Shown here in pieces: positions 1 through 10,348 of a stretch of DNA of 64,000 nucleotides. Under the pieces are notes generated by a model, which was not told where the DNA came from, did no database searches, and saw only the letters and a program-made list of their open reading frames with translations. Both the position numbers and the translations under genes were made by a program. This stretch comes from Eutreptiella sp. 'Long Island Sound 2002' (Eukaryota; Euglenozoa; Euglenophyceae; Eutreptiales; Eutreptiaceae). The stretch spans positions 60,301,408-60,365,407 of the forward strand of contig OZ038378.1 of the NCBI GenBank assembly GCA_964036045.1, given 5' to 3'. The first letter of the stretch is position 1. Every line of letters starts with the position of its first letter.

Positions 1-1080
1 CTTTTCCAAACATACCATGAGCAATACATACGCGGTAGACTTAGTCTAGCGCTTTGAATTCCACAATTGGGACATGGGCAAGGCCCTCGTCACGTGTGGC
101 TCCCCATCTCTTCCGCCACACGAAGATATATAACATGGGCGTGAGCATATCGAAGCACATACCATGCATATAACACAACCCTCAAAAAGTGGCTCCAACC
201 ATGGTATGCCATGCCCCTCCATGGACATAACTTCATGTTAAAAATACGTGGGAACCCAAAGAAAAATTTCTATGCAACCCCAACACTCATGCGGTACACT
301 CGAAAGTCGCAATAAAATATTCGGTTGCACGGTCCAAGAGTTATATATCCCTTTCTACCCTCTTGACCCTTATCCCTTGCTACACCGGGCATGTGTACAC
401 AACAAAGGCGTTTGATGCTTCTCAAATTAACTTGAGACCAAGGCAGGTCTAACCCAATTCTCGATATTGATATTCCTCGCCATGAGTCGGAGATATGACC
501 TTTTAAAGTGGCCTCACGAATCAATTTTGTTTTACCTATATCTCCAAGCAAGACGAAAGACACAACAAAAGGAAGGTTGATTCGTGATCGGGGAAAAATG
601 TATGACCACTCGAGAATCATCATATCAAGTGCGGCGATGTCGAAGTCGAAAATCCGATTCTGAAAGTCTGAAAAAATCGGATTAACTTTGCGAGTGTATA
701 ATATGAAAATTGCGGAAGCAACGAACCCTTTACTGATGAAATCTGACCCTTCATCGGGGTTTCCGCCAAAATATCTGAAAATAACAGTTAACCATTCGGT
801 TACCGCAAAATCGCGAGCCAACTGACAGTCGCCGATACATTGACCATCAGAACAGAAGGCTGAAAAATTACGGAAACATTATGATAAAAAAACCCTGTTG
901 ATTCCTGATATTCTGATATATAAATCTCCGCTGGCGGCGCCTCGGTCCTGAATGTGGCCGCTCATAGCCGGAATGGCCAAACCTATCACACTATCACATC
1001 GGGTTAGGTCAGGTGGATGGGAGAGTATTATATCAGCCAATGGCGGCTTGCCGGCACATAGATACACACCCCAAGTGACC
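1..1080. other. AT-rich block preceding the GT-rich array
   Basis: This is ordinary-composition DNA that changes sharply to GT-rich sequence near 1080. The same block is at 24222-25301. Apart from the minus-strand ORF at 270-821 I see no gene, no LTR ends and no other copy in the window. Confidence 0.6.
270..821 (-). CDS. Hypothetical 183-aa ORF
   Basis: This is a minus-strand frame of 183 codons starting MARDFAVTEW, in DNA of balanced composition where a chance ORF of this length is less expected than in the neighbouring arrays. The protein mixes hydrophobic and charged residues, with one hydrophobic run near residues 30-43 (FVASAIFILYT), and shows no family motif I recognise. Between the two duplicates the first 130 or so residues differ at few positions (for example F to Y and R to Q), and the changes are not biased to third positions. 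After residue 130 the second copy goes out of frame. The ORF may be a fragment of an unrecognised element or a chance frame. I infer no function. Confidence 0.3.
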   Translation of the reverse strand: MARDFAVTEWLTVIFRYFGGNPDEGSDFISKGFVASAIFILYTRKVNPIFSDFQNRIFDFDIAALDMMILEWSYIFPRSRINLPFVVSFVLLGDIGKTKLIREATLKGHISDSWRGISISRIGLDLPWSQVNLRSIKRLCCVHMPGVARDKGQEGRKGYITLGPCNRIFYCDFRVYRMSVGVA

Positions 1081-4080
1081 CCAAGATGGCCACGGGGGTC
1101 CGAACCGGCTTCAGTGCTGGTGACGGTGTTGGTGAGGGCGCCGCCGGGGGAGCTGTGGGTGTTGGCGTTGTAGGGCGTTGTAGGTGATGCCCTGGTGGAT
1201 GTTGGTGTTCTGACGGTGGGGGCGGGACCTCGCCACTCCTGGCGGAGCTTCCCATAGGGGTTGCTGGCCGGTGTGTTGGCCCTGGCCCCCTTGGTGTCGT
1301 TGTTGCCGATGGTGTTGTACCGGTCGGTGTCGCCGTGGTGGCTGTCGTTAACGCTGTGGGTTGCTGTTGGTGAGGTCGCACTGTTTGTGGTGCCGTCAGT
1401 GATGCCGATGGTGAGGTCGTTGCGGGCGTTGCTATGGTTTACGGCGTCTCTGATGTTGTTGATGCTGCTAGTGGTTGGTGTGGGTCTGTATGTGGGTGGT
1501 CAGTGGCCTGTGTTTGGGGGTGGGCGCTGGCTGGTTCCTGTGGCTCTGTCTGGGAGGGTGTGCAGTAGGTGGCGTGAGCTGCTGGTGATGCTGTTGGTGA
1601 CGGTGGTGCAGGCGATGCCCCGGGTGGCGTCGAGGGCGAGGGTGGTGTTGGTGGCGCCGGTGGTGTGGGTGCTGCTGGTGACTGCTTGTCGGATAGCGTC
1701 CTGTGGTTGGTTTGGTGGCGAGGGTGTTGTTGTTGATGGTTCTGGGCGTGTGTTTTCACCTCCCCTGGCCGGGGCTTGGTGGTTTGTTGGTTCATCGGTT
1801 GCGGTGGCTTTGGTTTCCTCTGGTGGCGGAGGTTGCCGGTGGCGACGCTGATGGTTGGGTGATGCTGGCGATGGTGTGTTTGATGCCGTTGACTTGGGTG
1901 ATGTAGGCGTTGTATCCGGTGTTGGCATGCGTAGATATCGTAGGCGATGGTGAGGACGGCGGTGCCGCCGGTGATGGTGATGGTGAGGGTGTTGTGTTGG
2001 CTTGATTGTTGGTGGTGTTGGTGTTTCCGATGGTGTGGATGCTGTCGTTGGTGGTTCTGGGTGCGGGTCGGTGGGTGGCAGGGGTGTAACGCCTTGGATG
2101 TGACATGGTTGTTGGGTGGTTTCTTGTGTTGGTTCGATGCTGGCGAGGGTGTCCCAGGTGTCGTGCTGGGTGCTGGGGTTGCTGGTGTTGCCGACGGCGT
2201 CTCCGTTGGTTCCGGGTGTTTCCGCTGGTGAGGGTGTTGTGGCGTTCGGTTTGGGTGTTGGTGGCGGTGCAGGTGTGGGTGTCGCAGTTACTGATCCTTG
2301 GTTTGGGCGTGGTTGGTTTGGTGTTGCTGGGTGTGGGCGCTCGCCACTCCTGGCTGAGCGCTTGGTGGGTGGCGCTGGTGGTGTTTGTTCGCCAGCCGTG
2401 CTGGCGTCTTTGGTGACGCCGATGGTGGGGGCGCCCTAGGTGTTACTCGGTGCCGGGGTCGTGGTGTTGGTGGTAGGGGTGTTAAAGGTGACGGCGCCTT
2501 GGCACGTCGTTGGTGGGGTTGGTGGTGGTCTGGATAGTGCCGTGGGTCTTGGCGACGCTGGTGTTGCCGACACTGAGGGTGTCATAGGTGATACTTGGTG
2601 GTTGGCGTGTCTCGTGGTGGTCTCATGGCGTGGGTGTTGTTGGCCCTGGTGCTGGGCGCGGCCTGCGTTTGGGTGGTCGGCGGTTCCGGGCGTGCCACTC
2701 GTGGCCGGTGGTTGGTCGGCTTGTGGTCCTGGTGGGGTGGTGCCGGTTGTTCCTGGTGTTGTGGTATTTCCTTCGGCTGTCCTTGGGTCTGTAGTGGTAG
2801 GTTGGTGCTGTGGGTGGTTGGCGGTGTCGCTGTGTAGCCGCTGTCGGTGGTGCTTGTGACGGTGTTGGTGAGGGCGCCGCCGGCAGAGCTGTGGGTGATG
2901 TCGAAGGCGAGGGCGCTGTAGGTGATGCCCTGGTGGACAGTGGTGTTCTGACGGTGGGGATGGGACCTTGCCAATCCAGGCGCAGCTTCCTATGGGCGTT
3001 GCTGGCTGGCGTGTTGGCCCCCTTGGTGTCGTTGATGTCGATGGTGTTGTACCGGGTGGTGTCGCCGTAGTGGCTGTTGTTGTCGCTCTGGGTTGTTGTT
3101 GCTGAGGTCGCACTGTCGGTGGTGCTGTCGGTGATGCCAGTGGTGAGGTTGTTGCGGGCGTTGCTATGGTTTACGGCGTCTCTGATGTTGCTGATGCTGC
3201 TGATGGTTGGTGTGGGTCTGTGTGGCGGTGGTCAGTGGCCTGTGTTCGGGCGTGGGCGGTGGCTGGTTTCTGTGGCTCTGTCTGGGAGGGTGTGTGGTAG
3301 GTGGTGTGGGCTGCGGGTGTTGCTGTTGGTGAGGCCAGTGCAGGCGATGCCCCGGGTGGTGTCGTGGGTGAGGGTGGTGTTGGTGGCGCCGGTGGTGTGG
3401 GTGCTGCAGGTGACTGCGTGGTGGACGGCGCCCTGTGGTTGCTTTGGTGGCGAGGGTGTTGTTGTTGATGGTTCTGGGTGTGTGTCCTCGCCTCCTCTGG
3501 CCGGGGCTTGGTGGTTTGTTGGTTCACCGGTTGTGCTGGCTTTGGTTTCCTCTGGTGGCGGACGTTGCCGGTGGCGACGCTGATGGTGGGATGATGCTGG
3601 CGATTTGATGCCGTTGGCTTGGGTGATGTAGATGTTGTATCCGGTGTTGGTGTGCGTAGGTTTCGTAGGCGATGGTGCCGGCGGTGAAGGTGTTGGTGAG
3701 GGTGTTGTGCTGGCTTGATTGTTGGTGGTGTTGGTGTTTCCGATGGTCTGGATGCTGGTGGCGGTGGTTCTAGGTGCGGGTTGGTGGGTGGCGCGGGTGC
3801 GGTCGTTGGTCAGTGTTGGGTGGCTTTCTCTGTTGGTTTGATGTTGGTGAGGGTGTCTGAGGTGTTGTGCTGGGTGCTGGGGTTGCTGCTGTTGCCGACG
3901 GTGTCTCCGTTGGTTCCGGGTGTTTCCGCTGGTGAGGGTGTTGTGGTGTCCGGTTCGGGTGTTGGTGGCGGTGCTGGTGTGGGTGTCGCAGTTACTGGTC
4001 CTTGGTTTGGGCGTGGTTGGTTGGGTGTTGCTGGGTGTGGGCGCTCGCCAGACCTGGCTGAGGGCTTGGTGGGTCTACCT
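1081..4080. repeat. GT-rich block containing a 1.73-kb tandem pair (left unit)
   Basis: The plus strand is dominated by GGTG/GTTG words. Two related halves, about 1100-2440 and 2830-4080, line up at an offset near 1.73 kb; for example 1439-1795 corresponds to 3171-3527. Frames on both strands are long because stop codons are rare in this composition. On the minus strand, pieces of Thr/Asn/Ile-rich sequence recur (GGALTNTVTS near 2880, DATRGIACTTVTNS near 1600, NAYITQVNGIKHT near 1880). They lie in different frames, so any coding gene here is decayed. I do not call a gene. Confidence 0.75.
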
Positions 4081-5340
4081 TTGTGTCCTGGCGGTGTTTC
4101 TGGCGGCCCTGCAGCTTCCCTGGCGGGGGGTTGCTGGGTTCTTGTTCTTTGGGTTTTCGTTTGTTGCGTGCGTTTCTGGTGCGGGCGGTGCTTGCGCTTT
4201 GGTGTGTGGTGTGGCGATGTGTGTTGTGTGCATGCGCGGGCGTGTGTGCGGTGTGTTGGTGGTGCGTTTGGGTGCCTGCCCGCGCCTTTCTGGGCTTGGT
4301 TTGGCGGCTCTCTGTGAGTGTGGGGGCTGTGTGTCGTGGCCCCTGTCCCGTCTCGGCTGTGGGGTCTGGGTGTGGTTCCTCGCCCCCCTTGGCTGGGGTC
4401 TGTTTGTGGTGTGTCCCCCCGCCGCCCCCTTTGCGTGCCCTCCTTCCTCTGTCTTTTTGCCGCGTCGCTTGGGGCGGTGTTCCCCTGGTGCTGTGCCCTG
4501 GCCTTCCATGCTGTGGTGGGTCGGGGGCGGTCCTTGTCGTCGGCTCGGGTTCCTTGCCCTGGTGTTTCCCCTTGGGGAGGCCGATGCTTGCACTCCCTGT
4601 CAGGGTGTAACTCTGTTGTACGGGCCGTCCATTTGTACCCGCTCGGTACAAATGGACCTGCTCCGTAGCCAGGTACTCCAGCCGTTCCCCACACCGGGGT
4701 CGGCTACACTGTGGGTCGCAGGGGAGTCCTTGCGGGATAGGCGTGTCTCTGGCCTGCCCCAATGGACGGTGTGCCCTACCCGCAGCCCCTCGCTGGGCCC
4801 CAACCGCAGTACGTGCCGTCGGGAGTGCTCTTGGTCAGGGCCATTGGTCACCCGCCCTGGCTGGTGCCACCGCGGGCCGCTGACCAACGGTCCCGGGCGT
4901 ATCCCACCTTATTGCGTGTGCTCAGGTGCGGCCGATATGGTCACCGGGGGAGCCCCCAAACCCCCCCGGGTGGGGTCCCTCGCCTGCGTCTCCCGTGTGC
5001 CCTTTTTGTCCCGCCCCCCTTTTCGCTGTGTGGTTTGCGGTGGTGGGTTTCCCGTCTCTCCCGGGTGGGGTGGTGGTGGTGGGGGGCGCTTTTCGCTTTT
5101 CCTGGCCGTGTTGCTTGTGTGCATGTCCCCACCTCCCCTGGTTGTGGTTCGCCGCCAGTGTGTGTGTTTGTGGCGCGGTGCGTGCGCGCGTGGTGTTTGT
5201 GCTGGTGTGTGTGTCGTGCGTTTGTGGTGGCGTGGGTGTGGGTGTGTCTTCCGTGTGTGTTGGTGTGTGTGTGTGTGTGTGTGGGTGTGTGGCTGGGGCT
5301 GGCTTGGGCTTGCTGCTGGTGTGGGTGTGGGTGTGGTTGG
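4081..5340. other. GC-rich spacer without a recognisable gene (left unit)
   Basis: This is GC-rich low-complexity DNA between the GT-rich block and the hairpin minisatellite. It contains the perfect inverted repeat at 4627-4657 and, from about 5150, TG-rich sequence. Open frames occur on both strands but look like composition artefacts (Thr/Pro/Arg on the minus strand, Cys/Trp/Val on the plus). Confidence 0.6.
4627..4657. repeat. Perfect 13-bp hairpin (left unit)
   Basis: The arm GTCCATTTGTACC (4627-4639) is followed by the loop CGCTC and the exact reverse complement GGTACAAATGGAC (4645-4657). The arms are AT-richer than the surroundings, and the structure is unchanged in the duplicate. Confidence 0.9.
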
Positions 5341-8300
5341 TGTGTGCCGTGGTTGGCCCCTCGCCACTCCTGGCGGAGGTTCCTGAGTGCGATTTCCCGC
5401 CACTCCTGGCTGGGTTTCGCTGTCGGCGGTTCTGGCTGCTCCTCGCCACTCCTGGCTGAGGGCCCCGGGCGCGGTTCCCCGCCACTCCTGGCTTGGGTCC
5501 ACTGGCGGCGGTGGTGTGTGGTCGCTTGCCACTCCTGGCTGCGGGTCCCGGTCGTGGTTCCCCGCCACTCCTGGCTCGGGGGTCCGCTGGTGGCGGTGTT
5601 GGGTGGGCCCCTGCCACTCCTGGCTGTGGGTCTCGGGGGCGGCTCCCCGCTACTCCTATCTGGGGTCTGCCGGCCGCGGCGGTGGGTGTTTCCGCGGGTG
5701 GGGGTTTCCCGTGTTGTGTGTGCTTGTGGCGCGGCGTGTGCGTGTGGTGCCTGTGCTGGTGTGTGTGGTGTGGTGTGTGTTCGTGGTGTCTGTGTTGGTG
5801 GTGGTGTGGGCGTGGGCGGGCCTTCCGCGTGTGTTTGTGTGTGTATTTGTCTGTGCGTGTGTGGTGTGTTGGTGGCGTGCGGCGGGTGCGGTGTGGTGTG
5901 TTGTCGGGAGTGTGGCTGGTGTGTGGTGTGATTGGTCCCTCGCCACTCCTGGCGGAGGTTCCTGTGTGCTACTCCCCGCCACTCCTGGCTGGGTTTCGCT
6001 GCCGGTGGTGGTGGGCGTTCCTCACCACTCCTGGCTCAGGGTCTGGGGGCCGGCTCCCCGCCACTCCTGGCTGGGGTCCGCTGGCCGCAGCAGTGGGTGT
6101 TTCCGCGGGTGGGGGTTTCCCGTGTTGTGTGTGCTTGTGGCGCGGCGCGTGCTGGTGTGTGCGCTGTGTGTTTGTGGCGCTGGTGTGGGTGTGTCTTCCG
6201 TGTGTGTTGGCGCGTCCGTGGCGGCGTGTGGCGGTTTGTTTTCCTGGCTGGGGCTTGCTGCTGGTGTTAGTGTGGGTGGGGGTGTGGTTGGTGTGTGGGC
6301 GGTCCCTCGCCACTCCTGGCGGAGGTTCCTGCGTGCGTTTCCCCGCCACGTCTGGCTGGGTTGCGCTGCCGGTCCCGCTGGGTGTTCCTCGCCACTCCTG
6401 GCTGAGGGCCCCGGGTGCGGTCCCTTGCCACTCCTGGCTGGGGTCCGCCGGCGGTGGTGGTGTGTGGTTGCTTGCCCCTTTTGGTTGTGGTCCTGGTTAT
6501 GGTTCCCCGCCACTCCTGGCTGAAGTCCGCCGGCCGCGGCGGTGGCAGTTTGCGTGGGGTTGGGTGGGGGTTTCTTGTGGTGTGTGTGTTTGTGGCACGG
6601 TGCGTGCACGCGTGGTGTCCGTGCTGGTGTGTGTGTCGTGCGTTCGTGGTGGCGTGGGTGTGGATGTGTCTTCCGTGTGTGTTGGTGTGTATGTGTGTGT
6701 GTGTGGGTGTGTGGCTGGGGCTGGCTGGGGCTTGCCGCCCGTGTGGGTGTGGGTGTGGTTGGTGTGTGCCGTGGTTGGCCCCTCGCCACTCCTGGCGGAG
6801 GTTCCTGAGTGCGATTTCCCGCCACTCCTGGCTGGGTTTCGCTGTTGGCAGTGGTGGATGCTCCTCGCCACTCCTGGCTGAGGGCCCCGGGTGCGGTTCC
6901 CTGCCACTCCTGGCTGGGGTCTGCTGGTGGCGGTGGTGTGTGGTCGCTTGCCACTCCTGGCTGCGTGTCCCGGTCGCGGTTCCCCGCCACTCCTGGCTGG
7001 GGGGTCCGCTGGTGGCGGTGTTGGCTGGGCCCCTGCCACTCCTGGCTGAGGGTCTCGGGGGCAGCTCGCCGCCACTCCTGGCTGGGTTCCGCCGGCTGCG
7101 GCGCTGGGTGTTTCCGCTGGTGGGGTTTCCCGTGTTGTGTGTGCTTGTGGCGCGGCGTGTGCGTGTGGTGTCTGTGCTGGTGTGTGTGGTGTGGTGCTTG
7201 TTCGTGGTGTCTGTGTTGCTGATGGTGTGGGCGCGGGCGGGCCTTCCGCGTGTGTTTGTGTGTGTGTGTGTGTGTGCCTGTGTGGTGTGTTGGTGGCGTG
7301 CGGTGTGGTGCGGTGTGGTGTGTTGGTGGGGGTGTGGCTGGTGTGTGGTGTGGTTGGTCCCTCACCACTCCTGGCAGAGGTTCCTGTGTGCTACTCCCCG
7401 CCACTCCTGGCTGGGTTTCGCTGCCGGTGGTGGTGGGCGTTCCTCGCCACTCCTAGCTGAGGGTCTCGGAGGCGGCTCCCCGCCACTCCTGGCTGGGGTC
7501 CGCCGGCCGCAGCAGTGGGTGTTTCAACGGGTGGGGGTTTCCCGTGTTGTGTGTGCTTGTGGCACGGCGTGTGCGTGTGATGCCTGTGCTGGTGTGTGTG
7601 GTGTGTGTTCGTGGTGTCTGTGTTGGTGGTGGTGTGGGCGTGGGCGCGCCTTCCGCGTGTGTTTGTGTGTGTGTGTGTGTGCGTGTGTGGTGTGTTGGTG
7701 GCGTGCGGTGTGGTGCGGGGTGGTGTGTTGGTGGGGTTGTGGCTGGTGTGTGGTGTGGTTGGTCTCTCGCCACTCCTGGCGGAGGTTTCTGTGTGCTACT
7801 CCCCGCCACTCCTGGCTGGGTTTCGGTGCCGGTGGTGGTGGGCTTTCCTCGCCACTCCTGGCTGAGGGTCTCGGGGGCGGTTCCCCGCCACTCCTGGCTG
7901 GGGTCCGCCGGCGTTCGTGGTGTGCGGCTCCCCGCCACTCCTGGCTTGGGCCCGCCGGTTGTGGTGGTGTTTTTTGCGGGTGGGGGTGTCCCTTGCTGTG
8001 TGTGTTTGTGGTGTGTGTGGCTGTGCGCGGTGGCCGTGCTGTGTTGTGTGTTGCGTGTTTGCTGTGTCCGCGTTGTTGGTGCTGTGGTGTGGTGGTGCGG
8101 TGGGTGTGTCTTCCGCGTGTGCTGGTGTGCCTGGTTGCGTGTGTGTGGTGTGCCGATGGTCTGCGGTTTGGCGTCCCCGCCCCTTTTGGTTGAGGCTTGC
8201 GGCTGGTGTTTGTGTGGTTGTCGTGGGTGTGTGGTGTGGGTCCCCCGCCACCTCTGGCTGAGGGACGTCGGTGCTGCGCCCCGCCACTCCTGGCTGGGGT

Positions 8301-8390
8301 CCGCTGCTGTGCGGTGGTGGTTGGCCCCCTGCCGGTCCTGGCCGTGGGGCTGGGTTGCGGGGCCCCGGCACTCCTGGCACTTATCTTTAT
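5341..8390. repeat. Hairpin-core minisatellite alternating with TG-rich tracts (left unit)
   Basis: The core GCCACTCCTGGC recurs dozens of times. Within clusters the spacing alternates between about 36 and about 46-49 bases, giving a dimeric unit near 83 bp (starts at about 5362, 5398, 5444, 5480, 5527, 5563, 5612 and 5649). Clusters at about 5360-5660, 5940-6090, 6300-6540, 6780-7110, 7360-7520, 7770-7960 and 8230-8390 are separated by TG/GTGTG-rich tracts. The core forms GCCA-CTCC-TGGC, and its flanks extend the stem. The core is read in all three frames (PLLAE, HSWLR, ATPGW), so the long ORFs here are not genes. Confidence 0.9.
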
Positions 8391-8611
8391 CTTTATCATT
8401 TGGCTTTCAGTTTCAGGTGAAATCTACCTGCTGAATGTAGTGATTCCATAAAAGATTAAAATTTGCCAAATGGTAAGAGTGTATGCATGTAACAATGAAA
8501 TGACATCTTCATAAGAATCCCGAAGAATCTAAAAAATTGCTTCTCATTTTCTTTACATATATCCACCTATATAAGAAACCATGTACTTTTTTGTCTCACT
8601 TGTTGTCCTCC
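8391..8611 (+). promoter_or_regulatory. AT-rich leader with TATA-like box upstream of the gypsy element (left unit)
   Basis: Composition drops abruptly from GC-rich array to AT-rich DNA at about 8375. A TATA-like word (TATATAAG, 8568-8575) lies about 0.6 kb before the first gag-like frame. Use as a promoter is only inferred, and no LTR border is visible. Confidence 0.2.
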
Positions 8612-9068
8612 ACAAGCCTGTTGCTCTCCTGTCGCATCCCTGTTGCCTTCCTGTCGCCTTCCTGTTGCCTTCCTGTCGCAAAAATACACCCTGTCGCTCT
8701 CCTGTCCCTCTCCTGTCCCTCTCCTGCCGCCTTCTCCTGTCGCTTTCTCCTGTCGCTTCCCTGTTGCTTCCCTGTCGCCGCTAGCTCTATCGCCCCCCTG
8801 TCGTCTTCCTTTCGCTTTCCTGTCGCTTATCCTGTCGCTATGTCTTGTTTCCTGTGGCTTCCCTGTCGTCTCCCTGTCGCCACCCTGTCGCCGCCCTGTC
8901 GCTTCCCTGTTGCCCTCCTGTCGCACCTCTCCTGTCGCCTTCCTGTCGCCTGCCTGTCGCTTCCTGTCGCTTCCCTGCCGCTTTCCTGTTGCTTTCCTGT
9001 TGTTTTCCTGTCGCCACCCTGTCGTCTTCCTGTCGCCACCCTGTCGCCTTCCTGTCGCTCTCTGTCGC
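8612..9068. repeat. CTGTCGC minisatellite, 10-11 bp unit (left unit)
   Basis: About 40 imperfect copies of CCTGTCGCYTTC-like units (variants CTGTTGC, CTGTCCC, CTGTCGT) run without a break and end at about 9068, beside the first gypsy-derived sequence. The frames on both strands are low-complexity (for example repeats of ATGRRQEGDR on the minus strand) and are not called as genes. Confidence 0.9.
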
Positions 9069-9193
9069 ATTTTGCCGTCGCCTGCTTCGCGTGGCCCGAA
9101 TCTATTCGAAAAGGAACTCAGGAAATATAGCGCTCAACAGTGCAATACGGTTCCTGAGATTGTTTCCTATTCTGGACCGGGGGTGATAGTTGA

Positions 9194-10348
9194 TTGCAAA
9201 GACCCGTCTCTACAGGAGTGGATCTTGCAACTCAACCATACACCTCACACACGCGGCTACACTATGAAAGTTTGAAGCCCGCCAAAATCTATGCCCTTGC
9301 CCATAAAAGTGTATCAGAGAGGGAAGCTGTCGAACGCCTCAATAAGGGAGACAAGACGACAGTGATGTACACTCATCACCCTTCTCACAATGGAACTGCG
9401 CTGAATGCGATTGATGCGGATGCTACGGCGGACCCCAACACCTCCGAACCCGCTGACACCTCCGTCAACGCCGTGGGTCACCCTAAACCTCTGGCAAAGA
9501 AAACCGTCGACCCGGGGCCTAAACCGCCACCTACTTTCTGGGTTCCGTGTTCCAAACATTGGAAAACACGTAAACAAACGGAGACAGACATGTCTTGGAT
9601 TTATGGGGGTGCCACCAATAGCGCCCTTTAGACGTGTAAGCCTAATTCTCCATGCAGTAAAACTCATTGGTGCGTTGCGGGTAAGTCTCAGGGTGGTAAG
9701 CCTAAGGGTGGCAATGAAGGTGGGGGTGGTGAAAAGGGTGGCGGTGGTTTTAAGGGTGGCGGCGGCAAGGGCGATAAAGGAGGAAAAGAAGCGCCGTACG
9801 GGCGCGGACGTTGGTACGAGTGCCCAGAGGCGCCCACTCCGAAAGAAGAAACCCTCGGGCACCCCTGTGACACTACTGTGGCTCTCGTTCCATGCAGAGT
9901 CATGAAGGGGCATATAGTGACTGATGAGATTCAAACCGAACTTTCCGTTCAGGTTGTTTTGCCCAATGGGGAATTCAAGGGACTCCGTGTTTTGAGGATT
10001 TTGGGTGCCAAGCGGTCGCTTTGGCCAACCCCAATGTTTTTGGAGACCGAATCTCCAAAAAATATGAGTCCCCCGAAAAGGAGGCGCCTACTACAAGCCG
10101 ATAATGAGACGCCTTTGTCGGGGGGGGACGAGCAATTAGACGTCAAAATTCAATTTACGGGGGTTGTGGATGGTAGTGTTTTACTTCCTCGTGTTGCCCA
10201 ATATGGCGTGTCCCCGTACCTTGCCCCGAATTTACCTTGCAATATTGTTTTTGGGGCACCGATGGGGTTACGAACATTGTGTGAGCCATTTTGCCCGTTT
10301 CAATTGTTTGTACTCTCACCATCCAGTACACCCCTGTTTTTGGATTGA
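9194..10348 (+). pseudogene. Gag-like N-terminal region of gypsy element 1 (left unit)
   Basis: In the right unit this is one open frame of 384 codons. Here a TGG to TAG change at 9629-9631 breaks it. The protein has a Pro/Asn/Thr-rich first part, a Cys/His cluster (CKPNSPCSKTHWC, not a canonical CX2CX4HX4C knuckle) just after the stop, and a Gly/Lys-rich stretch (GGKPKGG then GGGG) that looks nucleic-acid binding. A segment encoding LVPCRVMKGHIVTDEI follows. Position before pol and the basic Gly-rich stretch suggest gag, but no capsid domain or retropepsin DTG/DSG is seen. The N-terminus is uncertain because the frame opens after a stop and has no clear ATG. Confidence 0.5.

Noticed and set aside
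5341-8390. Short repeats with regular spacing, superficially like a CRISPR array
   Set aside because: Repeats are 12-15 bp with variable flanks. The 'spacers' are themselves repeated, no cas genes are present and the context is eukaryotic.
8612-9068. Long frames in the CTGTCGC array
   Set aside because: They are pure minisatellite translation with low-complexity protein on both strands, and no domain.
9194-10348. Retropepsin in the gag-like region
   Set aside because: No DTG/DSG motif is visible in any frame between 9194 and 11070.
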